From: Prochlorococcus sp. AG-459-E08
Lineage (GTDB): Bacteria; Cyanobacteriota; Cyanobacteriia; PCC-6307; Cyanobiaceae
NCBI GenBank assembly: GCA_003209425.1
Contig: QCRB01000011.1
Coordinates: 1-33,922 of the forward strand
DNA: 33,922 bases
Direction: 5' to 3'
This document shows, in pieces, positions 27,590-33,922 of the stretch. Numbering within the stretch: the first letter of the stretch is position 1; the number at the start of each line of letters is the position of its first letter. The notes below the pieces were generated by a model. That model did not search any database, was not told the DNA's origin, and was given only the letters and a program-made list of their open reading frames with translations. The position numbers were made by a program, and so were the translations under genes.

Positions 27590-27851
27590 AATTTCGATTT
27601 TTTACTATTTAAATTTATCTCTAGTGAAAAAAATATTGTAAATTCACCTAATATTAAATAATAAACTTAGAAATCTTAATGTTCTATAATCATAAACAGA
27701 ACATTTTCTAGAACGTTATTTTTAGAACAGTTAAAAAACATTAAACAAGTTTTAAGATACAGCGAAAAAAAATATATATCAATGATTTTTGTTCTATTAA
27801 GTGTTTTTTTTTTGAGTATTTGATACAGTAAAAAATATATCTTTAAATACT
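27590..27851. promoter_or_regulatory. 262-bp AT-rich divergent region with hexamer cluster
   Basis: No gene is seen in this stretch between lipA and the recombinase-like gene. It holds four exact GTTCTA/TAGAAC hexamers (27681-27686, 27709-27714, 27723-27728, 27791-27796) and one variant CAGAAC (27697-27702). The first and the variant form a dyad GTTCT-N12-AGAAC at 27681-27702 that covers a perfect TATAAT (27685-27690). TTCTAGAA at 27706-27713 is an 8-bp palindrome. Imperfect direct repeats starting GATACAG are at 27756 and 27822. This is a candidate operator-promoter region. Confidence 0.55.
27756..27841 (+). repeat. Imperfect direct repeat pair GATACAG-A/T tract
   Basis: GATACAGCG followed by an A run and ATATATATC (27756-27780) is echoed by GATACAGTAAAAAATATATC (27822-27841), 66 bp later, just before the recombinase-like start. 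Part of the match is simple A/T sequence, so only the GATACAG heads and the common ATATATC ends are informative. Confidence 0.45.
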
Positions 27852-28475
27852 TTGACTTTTCAATTCGAAAGAAAGAGATCTCTTTTATCTGAGAAGAATA
27901 AAAAGAAAAAATCTATAGGATATGCTAGAGCAATTGATAATGAAATTTTTTACCTAGAAGAACAAATACAATTCTTAAAAGATGAAGGTTGCAATTTAAT
28001 ATTTTCTGAACTCTTAAGTCTTGATGCAGAAATAAAGCCCGAATTCCAAAAAGCTTTAAGAGCTTTATCCAAAGGAGATGAATTAGTCTTAACCAAACTT
28101 GATCGGGCATTTTCTAATAGAAATGAATGTATAAGAGAAATAAATAAACTTTTAAATCAAGAAGTCCAGTTAAGAACTTTATCTGGATTTTTTACCAATA
28201 AATATTCTCCAAATACATCATCTTTAGTTTTTAATATTTTATGTGAATTAAATAATTTAGATAATGATTGCCTTAAAGAAAGAAAAAAAGAAAGCGTTTT
28301 AAAAAAAAGATTGAATGGGAATAATTTAGGAGGTAGGCCCAAGATAAGTCCCTTAAAGGAATCTCTAGTAATCAGATTGCGTGACGAAGGCTATTCATAT
28401 CGATCAATCAGAGCACAAACAGGAATAGCCTTATCAACTATTAGAAGAGTAATCCTAGATGGAGAAGGCAAATAA
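27852..28475 (+). CDS. Serine-recombinase-like protein lacking key catalytic residues, with HTH
   Basis: 207 residues. After a basic leader, residues 21-145 follow the resolvase/invertase N-terminal fold: IGYARA, EEQIQFLKDEGCNLIFSE, KPEFQKALRALSKGDELVLTKLDRAF, and RTLSGFF. Residues 155-205 are a Hin/Gin-type helix-turn-helix (GGRPKISPLKESLVIRL, YSYRSIRAQTGIALSTIRRVI). Family enzymes have YARVS at the first motif; here it is YARAI, so Ile28 replaces the nucleophilic Ser. The Arg of the RP-x-L motif is Lys62, and the second Arg of LDR-x-x-R is Ser88. Recombinase activity is thus improbable, and a DNA-binding regulator is more likely (inference). No ATG precedes the core; TTG at 27852 is the only start seen after the last upstream in-frame stop. 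Its stop is one base from the next ATG. Confidence 0.82.
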   Translation: MTFQFERKRSLLSEKNKKKKSIGYARAIDNEIFYLEEQIQFLKDEGCNLIFSELLSLDAEIKPEFQKALRALSKGDELVLTKLDRAFSNRNECIREINKLLNQEVQLRTLSGFFTNKYSPNTSSLVFNILCELNNLDNDCLKERKKESVLKKRLNGNNLGGRPKISPLKESLVIRLRDEGYSYRSIRAQTGIALSTIRRVILDGEGK

Positions 28476-28476
28476 T

Positions 28477-28689
28477 ATGAAAAAAAACGAACTTGAAAAT
28501 CTTATTAAAGAAAATTTTAAAGATACAGCATTGCGTATTTATGAATTAGATAATGAAGATAGAAAAAGTTTATTAGCAGAATATAGAGAATGGATTATGA
28601 ATGATTTAGATTTTGAAGAGGTAATGATGTTACCTTATGAAGCCTATACTGATAAATTAGATTCTAATTACTTAGATGATTTACTTTAG
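28477..28689 (+). CDS. Small acidic protein coupled to the recombinase-like gene
   Basis: A 70-residue protein starting MKKNELENLIKENFKD, rich in Glu, Asp, Leu and Tyr and probably mostly helical; I recognise no family. The chosen ATG at 28477 begins one base after the preceding stop. An in-frame ATG at 28459 inside that gene would add six residues. Tight spacing suggests co-translation and possible partnership. No membrane segment or cysteine is seen. Its TAG stop interlocks with the TAA stop of the convergent hydrolase gene (TTAG at 28686-28689). Confidence 0.7.
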   Translation: MKKNELENLIKENFKDTALRIYELDNEDRKSLLAEYREWIMNDLDFEEVMMLPYEAYTDKLDSNYLDDLL

Positions 28690-29597
28690 TTCTCAATAGT
28701 ATTAAATTTCTTATTAAATTCATACACTTCTTTAGCTATTAATGGTAAGAAAGAAGTATCTTTGGAATATTTTTCTCCATCACAAAAAACAACTAATAAA
28801 GTATGTAGAGATTGACTATTAGTCCACCAAGCCGAATCATGTCTAACTTCAGACATTAAACCTGCTTTACTCCAAAGATTAATACTTTCTGGTAATCCTC
28901 CACCCAAAAAACCTTCTATTTGATTAAGAGAATCATTTTTAAGAACAACTTTATTTAAATTTCTTTTTAAAAAACTTCTTAAATTTAAGTCATTTTTTTG
29001 ATAATCAATATGAATCATAATTTCCTCCAAAACCCGTGCAGCTGAATCAGAGTTCATAGCGTTTCTATTTTTATTATCATATCCATAAAATTCTTTCTCA
29101 CGACCAAATGGTCCATCATCCCAAGTCTTCTGACAGCAATTTATACCAACCAATTCCTCCCAATTTAAATTATGTAGCCAATCGTTAATTATACTTCGTT
29201 GATATTTCCAATTTTCCCATAGTTCGCCTTCAATACGAGGTCCACTTGTTGTTCCAGTAAGTAAATCAATTAAAAAGCTTGTTGCATTATTACTGGAGAA
29301 AGACAACATTTTCCCTACAGCATCAATAATTTCATCTGATAATAATAAACATCCTTTTTTAATCCAATAAAATGCAGCAAGGCCATAAACTAACTTGACT
29401 ATGCTGGCAGGGTAAACCATTTTTTTGTTATTAATACCAGTGCCAAAACCTTTTAATACACTTTTATTTTCACTTTTATAATTAATCCAAGTTATCGAAA
29501 TATCTTCTTTTGAAAAATCTTTATTATTAGAGCATACTCTCCTTAAAATATCATTTAAGGCTAGGCTCATCTCTTGACTTAAATAGTAAAAGGACAT
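28686..29597 (-). CDS. Beta-lactamase-fold serine hydrolase (class A-like/PBP-like)
   Basis: 303 residues. The motif PASIVKLVYGL supplies the S-x-x-K pair S65 and K68. SSNNATSFLIDLL supplies an S-x-N (S102, N104). WSKAGLMSEVRHDSAWW supplies a K-x-G near the end. Together these are the three active-site motifs of penicillin-interacting serine enzymes and class A beta-lactamase relatives. The distance from S65 to S102 is 37 residues against about 60 in class A enzymes, so the intervening subdomain is shortened. No signal peptide is evident. A role in peptidoglycan peptide or amide hydrolysis is inferred; antibiotic resistance cannot be claimed. The start codon is 3 bp from the divergent NlpC/P60 gene; an internal ATG at residue 10 is an alternative start. 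Confidence 0.75.
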   Translation of the reverse strand: MSFYYLSQEMSLALNDILRRVCSNNKDFSKEDISITWINYKSENKSVLKGFGTGINNKKMVYPASIVKLVYGLAAFYWIKKGCLLLSDEIIDAVGKMLSFSSNNATSFLIDLLTGTTSGPRIEGELWENWKYQRSIINDWLHNLNWEELVGINCCQKTWDDGPFGREKEFYGYDNKNRNAMNSDSAARVLEEIMIHIDYQKNDLNLRSFLKRNLNKVVLKNDSLNQIEGFLGGGLPESINLWSKAGLMSEVRHDSAWWTNSQSLHTLLVVFCDGEKYSKDTSFLPLIAKEVYEFNKKFNTIEN

Positions 29598-29600
29598 TGT

Positions 29601-30359
29601 ATGGAAATTTATAAAAATCCTATCTCACTATTTAAACAAACTAATTTTTCAAAAACTATTTGGTGGAAATTAAAAGTTAATATTTCTGGATATCAAAATG
29701 AAACAGAAGATAAATTAGTTACTGAAATATTTAAAAATAGAATTTTTAGGCTTATTTATCCAAATATTTATGAAAACAACCATAAATTCTCAAGAATACT
29801 AGTTCAACTATATGAAGATGGTTACGTCTGTTGGATAAATTTAGATGGATTAATTATTGAGAAATACGAATTAGGAAAACCTGAGAATTCAAAAAAAGAA
29901 CACTTCTTTATAAAAGATAAAGTTAACTCAATTTTAAAATGGATCAAGGATCAATCTGAGTTAAATAATGAATATCTTTGGGGAGGTACCTTAGGACCCA
30001 ATTTTGATTGTTCTGGATTAATTCAGACTGCTTTTTTAAAGCATCAAATTTATATACCTCGAGACTCTTTTCAAATAAAAAGTTTTTGTAAGCACCTTTT
30101 TTATTACAAAGAATCGTATGCGGCTCTACGACCTGGCGATCTTTTATTTTTTGGAAATGAAGAAAAATGTGATCATATTGGAATCTACAAAGGAAAAGGA
30201 TTGTATTACCATAGCTCTGGAATGGATTTTGGCAGAAATGGAATAGGATTAGATACCCTAAAAAAGTCTAATGATAAAATCTCATTGCATTATAAATCTA
30301 AACTAATTTCGGCGGGAAGAGTAGTTAGAAATTATAGATGGGACCGCACTATTCGTTAA
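29601..30359 (+). CDS. NlpC/P60 peptidase with N-terminal SH3b region
   Basis: 252 residues. The C-terminal NlpC/P60 cysteine peptidase domain has the catalytic Cys in FDCSGLIQTAF (C137), the catalytic His in KCDHIGIY (H192) and a further His in YYHSSG (H204). RPGDLLFF precedes the His. The first ~110 residues form beta-rich SH3b-like sequence (KFSRILVQLYEDGYVCWINLDGLII as VQLYEDGYVCWINLDG). Known cyanobacterial homologues with this layout are gamma-D-glutamyl-L-diamino acid endopeptidases that cut murein peptides after L-Ala-gamma-D-Glu and lack a signal peptide; none is visible here. It is divergent from the serine hydrolase with only TGT between the two start codons, so each promoter must lie inside the other gene. 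Confidence 0.88.
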   Translation: MEIYKNPISLFKQTNFSKTIWWKLKVNISGYQNETEDKLVTEIFKNRIFRLIYPNIYENNHKFSRILVQLYEDGYVCWINLDGLIIEKYELGKPENSKKEHFFIKDKVNSILKWIKDQSELNNEYLWGGTLGPNFDCSGLIQTAFLKHQIYIPRDSFQIKSFCKHLFYYKESYAALRPGDLLFFGNEEKCDHIGIYKGKGLYYHSSGMDFGRNGIGLDTLKKSNDKISLHYKSKLISAGRVVRNYRWDRTIR

Positions 30360-30423
30360 TTAATGGAGCTCACCTTTTAATTTTAAATTAAATTTAAATA
30401 TTACTTATTCTTTTATTCAGGAA

Positions 30424-31023
30424 TTAACCAGCAGTCCAAATATTTTTAATGATTGGCATTATGGTATCTAAGTGTAATGTCCCAACAAGTAACCAAGCAA
30501 AAACAGCTCCTCCGCAGCCTCCTAACCAAAATCCACTTGTAAAATCAGCCCAACCAGCTCTTGTAAATAAGTCCTTTGGCGGATTATTAACAGTCGCATC
30601 TGGAGGTTGAACATTAGGTGCTTTACCAGGTGCATTATATAGAACAAAAAGAGCTGTCAAAATATGAACAGCTCCAATAGTAGCTAGAAGTCCAGCTGTT
30701 AGAGCAAATTCAGAATTTCTTAATGGGCCAGTCATAGTAAAAGGTCCGTATAGAAGATATCCAAAAGCTGCTCCAGTTTCTAAACCTCTAAAATTAGGGG
30801 AAATACCTTCTCTGTAAAAAGGTAAATTATTTATAAAGGCTTTTGTAAAATAACCACTATTAACTGGAGTAGCTAAATTACCAACACAAGGATCAGCAAC
30901 TGTTTTTACTGCCCATTGTTCTGCTACGCCAATATCATTTGGTTGTACAGAAGTATCTATGTATTTCTCATCAAACTTAATAGAACTTGTTGATTCAGAG
31001 AATGATTTTTGAAAGTCGCTCAT
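30424..31023 (-). CDS. psaL: Photosystem I reaction centre subunit XI (PsaL)
   Basis: A 199-residue thylakoid membrane protein needed for photosystem I trimer formation. It has family segments [38 protein letters not shown], a central hydrophobic helix ([22 protein letters not shown]) and the C-terminal helix with [22 protein letters not shown]. The N-terminal 50 residues are longer than in many cyanobacteria and hydrophilic, as in other Prochlorococcus (from memory). It follows psaI by 27 bp on the same strand. Confidence 0.96.
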   Translation of the reverse strand: MSDFQKSFSESTSSIKFDEKYIDTSVQPNDIGVAEQWAVKTVADPCVGNLATPVNSGYFTKAFINNLPFYREGISPNFRGLETGAAFGYLLYGPFTMTGPLRNSEFALTAGLLATIGAVHILTALFVLYNAPGKAPNVQPPDATVNNPPKDLFTRAGWADFTSGFWLGGCGGAVFAWLLVGTLHLDTIMPIIKNIWTAG

Positions 31024-31050
31024 TTTTTTAATAGTTTAGTGTTTAATAAT

Positions 31051-31164
31051 TTATTCAGTTGCTGTAATTAATCTTCCAATCAATACGATAAAAACAGCAG
31101 GCATTGCTATACCAATTAATGGAATAAAAATTGAGGGTAAAAGACTTGGTAAATCAGATGGCAT
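31051..31164 (-). CDS. psaI: Photosystem I subunit VIII (PsaI)
   Basis: A 37-residue gene: MPSDLPSLLPSIFIPLIGIA then MPAVFIVLIGRLITATE, with one hydrophobic membrane helix, ending TAA. The sequence type (short hydrophilic start, LPxIxVPLVGxxxPAxxM-like helix) and its place immediately before psaL identify PsaI, a single-helix subunit that stabilises PsaL in the complex. The 27-bp spacer to psaL indicates co-transcription. Confidence 0.92.
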   Translation of the reverse strand: MPSDLPSLLPSIFIPLIGIAMPAVFIVLIGRLITATE

Positions 31165-31256
31165 AGTTCTTTAAACATCTTTAAATACTTTAGTATTTAT
31201 CTGCGAAATAGTGTTAATTTTATTACTGGATGATATAAAAATTATTAACTTTTTAC

Positions 31257-31637
31257 ATGATAAATTTTTTCGCAATTTTACTTATTATTTTTATAGGAAT
31301 ATTACTTCTAGTTTTAAAAAAAAGAAGCTTTAAAAAGTTTATAAATAAAAGAAATATATATTCTATTAAGTTAAACAAAAATAATAAATTTTCATCTAAT
31401 AAAAATAGTTTTTTAAACGATCACGAAGAAAAAAAGTACTCAGTATTTTATAAAAATCCTCAAAGAAATAAAATGATTAATCTTTTCCAGGGTAATACAG
31501 AAAATAAATTAAAGGCATTAAAAATTGCGGAAGAATTGGCTGATAAATCAACATTACCAATTTTACGAAAAGACTTAAGAGATATTTCTCCTGATGTTGT
31601 TGAAATTTCAGCTTTATTAATAAGAAAGTTCAAGTAA
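31257..31637 (+). CDS. Small membrane-anchored protein of unknown function
   Basis: 126 residues. An N-terminal hydrophobic helix (MINFFAILLIIFIGILLLVL) is followed by Lys-rich sequence and a C-terminal helical region (NKLKALKIAEELADKSTLPILRKDLRDISPDVVEISALLIRKF) that resembles a single HEAT-type helical repeat. The anchor suggests the rest faces the cytoplasm (positive-inside residues KKRSFKKFINKR just after the helix). I recognise no family. It diverges from psaI across 92 bp and converges with the glycosyltransferase gene over 4 bp. Confidence 0.75.
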   Translation: MINFFAILLIIFIGILLLVLKKRSFKKFINKRNIYSIKLNKNNKFSSNKNSFLNDHEEKKYSVFYKNPQRNKMINLFQGNTENKLKALKIAEELADKSTLPILRKDLRDISPDVVEISALLIRKFK

Positions 31638-31641
31638 ATAA

Positions 31642-32604
31642 TCAATTTTGATTAGCACTGTTTATTGATCTAATCCTGTAAATTGGACGACTTTGACTTT
31701 CATGATATGTCCTTATTAAAAGTTCGCTCAATAATCCAAAGCTAAATAATTGAACACCAGCAACACCTAATATTAATGCAAACATCAGCAATGGACGATT
31801 TCCAATATTCTCACCCATTATTTTTAAAACTATCAAATAAGAACTTATCGCAAGGCTAATGAAAATACTTATAATTCCAACAAAACCAAATCCATACATC
31901 GGTCTTGTTAAAAATTTAGTCATAAACCAAACAGTTAGTAAATCCATTAAAACTCTAAAAGTTCTATCAATTCCATATTTACTAGATCCATATTGCCTGC
32001 TCCTATGATTTACTTTAATTTCTTTGATTGTTGCACCTTCAATATTTGCTAAAACGGGCAAAAACCTGTGAAGTTCTCCATATAACTTTATATCTTCTAT
32101 TATTTCTTTCTTAAAGGCTTTTAATGAGCAACCATAGTCATGCAACTTCAAACCTGTTACGTAAGCTATTAACTTATTCGCTATTTTTGATGGTATCTTT
32201 CTATTAATTAATTTATCTTTTCTATCAAACCTCCAACCACAAACCAAATCATAACCATTATTAATTTCTGAAATTAATAAAGGAATATCATTTGGATCAT
32301 TCTGTAAATCACCATCCAAAGTAATAACAATATCTCCCTTAGAGTTATCAAAGCCAGCTGACATTGCTGCAGTTTGCCCATAATTTTTACGAAGGGAAAT
32401 TACTGACAATTCTTTAATTTTGAGAGTTAGTTGCTTTAATACTTGATGAGTATTATCTTTAGAACCATCATTTACAACAATCAATTCAAAATTAAATTTA
32501 TGAGATGACATTACATTTATAACTTCATCCAATAAAATACCAATACTCTCACTTTCATTGAAAACAGGAATGATAATAGAAATTAATTGTTTTATATCTG
32601 ACAT
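31642..32604 (-). CDS. Polyprenyl-phosphate glycosyltransferase, family 2 (DPM1/GtrB-like)
   Basis: 320 residues. The catalytic GT-A domain (about 1-225) has LISIIIPVFNESESIG, IVVNDGSKDNT, VISLRKNYGQTAAMSAGFD, the DxD motif in LDGDLQNDP and CGWRFDRKD. Two C-terminal membrane helices (about 235-262 and 272-297) are typical of undecaprenyl-phosphate glucosyltransferases (GtrB) and dolichol-phosphate mannose synthases. It should make a lipid-linked sugar, which is the kind of donor used by ArnT/PMT-type enzymes such as the one at 5124. Sugar identity cannot be read. It lies downstream of psaB on the same strand, after a terminator. Confidence 0.9.
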   Translation of the reverse strand: MSDIKQLISIIIPVFNESESIGILLDEVINVMSSHKFNFELIVVNDGSKDNTHQVLKQLTLKIKELSVISLRKNYGQTAAMSAGFDNSKGDIVITLDGDLQNDPNDIPLLISEINNGYDLVCGWRFDRKDKLINRKIPSKIANKLIAYVTGLKLHDYGCSLKAFKKEIIEDIKLYGELHRFLPVLANIEGATIKEIKVNHRSRQYGSSKYGIDRTFRVLMDLLTVWFMTKFLTRPMYGFGFVGIISIFISLAISSYLIVLKIMGENIGNRPLLMFALILGVAGVQLFSFGLLSELLIRTYHESQSRPIYRIRSINSANQN

Positions 32605-32660
32605 TTATATTTAGTAATAATTACATAATTTTAACTTAATTTAGAACATTAAAATTAAAC

Positions 32661-32689
32661 AAAAAAAATCACCACAAACGTGGTGATTT
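32661..32689 (-). terminator. Intrinsic terminator downstream of psaB
   Basis: A perfect 10-bp stem AAATCACCAC/GTGGTGATTT (32666-32675 with 32680-32689) encloses a four-base loop. On the minus strand it is followed by eight T residues (A run at 32661-32668). It lies 18 bp past the psaB stop and is the only textbook rho-independent terminator I find in the window. Confidence 0.93.
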
Positions 32690-32707
32690 AAATTATTTAA
32701 GGAAAAT

Positions 32708-33922
32708 TTAACCAAACTTACCTGAAGTTGATGCGATAACAAATGCACCGAATGTAAGTATGTTTCCAATCGTGAAATGTGCTAGTCCAACTAATCTAGC
32801 TTGAACAATTGAAAGTGCTACTGGTTTATCTCTCCAGCCAACAAGGTTAGCAATTGGAGTACGCTGATGTGCCCAAACTAATGTTTCAATTAACTCTTGC
32901 CAGTAACCACGCCATGATATTAGGAACATGAAACCAGTAGCCCAAACTAAGTGGCCGAATAGGAACATCCAAGCCCAAGGAGATAGAGAATTTACTCCAA
33001 ATGGATTATATCCATTAATAAGTTGAGCAGAGTTTAACCAGAGATAATCTCTGAACCAACCCATTAGATAAGTTCCTGATTCGTTAAATTGTGCTACATT
33101 ACCCTGCCAAATTGCTAGGTGTTTCCAATGCCAGTAGAAAGTTACCCATGCTAGTAAATTTAATGCCCAGAACATAGCTAAGTACATGGCGTCCCAAGAT
33201 GAACTATCACAAGTACCTCCACGTCCAGGTCCATCACAAGGGAATGCATAACCTAAATCTTTCTTATCGGGAATTAATTTTGTTCCTCTAGCATCAAGTG
33301 CACCTTTGATAAGGATTAATGCAGTTGTATGAAGACCTAAAGCAATGGCATGGTGAACTAAGAAATCTGCAGGCCCGATAGGTAAGAAAGCACTTAATGC
33401 ATCTTGCCTATTGATAAGATCCATCCAGTAATGATTACCTGGTAATGAATTAGCTGCGAGAGTTGCTGAACTTGTAGGATCAGATAATAAAGCGTTAAAG
33501 CCGTACATCATCTTACCTTGAGCAGCTTGAACGAATTGAGCGAATACTGGCTCAATTAGAATTTGCTTTTCAGGATTACCAAAAGCTACAACAACATCGT
33601 TATGAACATAAATTCCAAGAGTATGGAAACCAAGCAACATTGTTACCCAGCTAAGATGACTTATCAAAGCTTCCTTTGTTCCAAGAACTCTGGCTAGTAC
33701 ATTATCTTTATTTAATTCTGGATCATAATCTCTTACAAAGAAAATAGCCCCGTGTGCAAATGCTCCAACCATCAAGAACATTGCTATATACTGATGATGA
33801 CTATATAAAGCAGATTGTGTAGTGTAGTCTCTGGCAATAAAAGCGTAAGAGGGAAGTGCACCCATATGTTGCGCTACAAGAGAAGTTGCTACACCAAGTG
33901 ATGCTAATGCTAATCCAAGTTG
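32708..33922 (-). CDS. psaB: Photosystem I P700 apoprotein A2 (PsaB), 3' part
   Basis: The gene runs off the right edge; the last 404 residues are visible, starting [20 protein letters not shown] in frame before the first internal Met. PsaB is one half of the photosystem I heterodimer carrying P700, A0, A1 and Fx. The Fx cluster motif [10 protein letters not shown] is present with both cysteines. Further conserved parts are [41 protein letters not shown] and [25 protein letters not shown] (as [16 protein letters not shown]). It ends [10 protein letters not shown]. psaA is expected just outside the window. Confidence 0.99.
   Translation of the reverse strand, partial: QLGLALASLGVATSLVAQHMGALPSYAFIARDYTTQSALYSHHQYIAMFLMVGAFAHGAIFFVRDYDPELNKDNVLARVLGTKEALISHLSWVTMLLGFHTLGIYVHNDVVVAFGNPEKQILIEPVFAQFVQAAQGKMMYGFNALLSDPTSSATLAANSLPGNHYWMDLINRQDALSAFLPIGPADFLVHHAIALGLHTTALILIKGALDARGTKLIPDKKDLGYAFPCDGPGRGGTCDSSSWDAMYLAMFWALNLLAWVTFYWHWKHLAIWQGNVAQFNESGTYLMGWFRDYLWLNSAQLINGYNPFGVNSLSPWAWMFLFGHLVWATGFMFLISWRGYWQELIETLVWAHQRTPIANLVGWRDKPVALSIVQARLVGLAHFTIGNILTFGAFVIASTSGKFG

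Noticed and set aside
27681-27728. LexA/SOS box
   Set aside because: The hexamers do not fit the cyanobacterial LexA consensus (RGTAC-N3-DGTWCB), and spacing differs from the Gram-positive GAAC-N4-GTTC box.
31177-31191. Exact 15-nt match ATCTTTAAATACTTT shared with 27839-27853
   Set aside because: In 34 kb of AT-rich sequence matches of this length are expected by chance, and the two contexts are unrelated.
31183-31198. Palindrome AAATACT-TT-AGTATTT upstream of psaI as an operator
   Set aside because: Simple A/T-rich arms; may be a promoter part, but there is no independent support.

Overview
The window looks like a chromosome segment of a high-light-adapted Prochlorococcus or a very close marine picocyanobacterium. 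The DNA is strongly AT-rich, genes are packed with almost no spacers, and Shine-Dalgarno sequences are mostly absent. It encodes cyanobacterial photosystem I subunits (psaB, psaL, psaI), an apparently ferredoxin-dependent glutamate synthase, a cyanobacterial MPBQ/MSBQ methyltransferase, LL-diaminopimelate aminotransferase, and a cyanobacterial RNase E. The species assignment is inference from gene content and composition. No gene-free stretch exceeds 300 bases; the longest are 11132-11421 and 27590-27851, and both are described.

Layout. (1) 1-4716, plus strand: the nusA-ylxR-infB operon, cut at the left edge; infB carries an in-frame 18-bp tandem repeat. (2) 4741-4977, minus: a small DUF3493-like membrane protein. 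(3) 5034-9541, plus: tRNA-Thr(CGT), then a membrane glycosyltransferase, a family 2 glycosyltransferase with an odd N-terminal extension, and a radical SAM protein; this is the most accessory-looking part of the left half. (4) 9557-11131, minus: dapL followed by clpS. (5) 11422-13819, plus: RNase E overlapping RNase HII. (6) 13805-14323, minus: a DUF1997-like protein; 14376-15221, plus: pheA. (7) 21581 down to 15223, minus: the str operon rpsL-rpsG-fusA-tuf-rpsJ, followed on the same strand by a stand-alone Lon N-domain protein and the quinone methyltransferase. (8) 21780-26651, plus: Fd-GOGAT abutted by a YCII-domain protein. (9) 27589-26657, minus: lipA. (10) 27681-28689, plus: a repeat-rich leader, a serine-recombinase-like protein that has lost key catalytic residues, and a coupled 70-residue protein. 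(11) 28686-30359: a divergent pair of cell-wall-type enzymes (a beta-lactamase-fold serine hydrolase and an NlpC/P60 peptidase) whose start codons are 3 bp apart. (12) 30424-33922: psaI-psaL, a small membrane-anchored protein, a polyprenyl-phosphate-type glycosyltransferase, and psaB cut by the right edge, with a clear intrinsic terminator.

Most genes are housekeeping: translation, RNA decay, nitrogen assimilation, lipoate, phenylalanine, diaminopimelate and photosystem I. The strongest candidate for something undescribed is 27681-28689. There, a Hin/Gin-like recombinase fold keeps its helix-turn-helix but has Ile, Lys and Ser where the catalytic Ser and two Arg are expected. It sits downstream of a cluster of GTTCTA/TAGAAC hexamers, one pair forming a dyad over a TATAAT box, which suggests a recombinase recruited as an autoregulating DNA-binding protein. 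Secondary points are the truncated methyltransferase-like head on the glycosyltransferase at 6723, the hairpin just before the radical SAM start, the tuf-rpsJ hairpin, and seven convergent gene junctions with almost no room for terminators.
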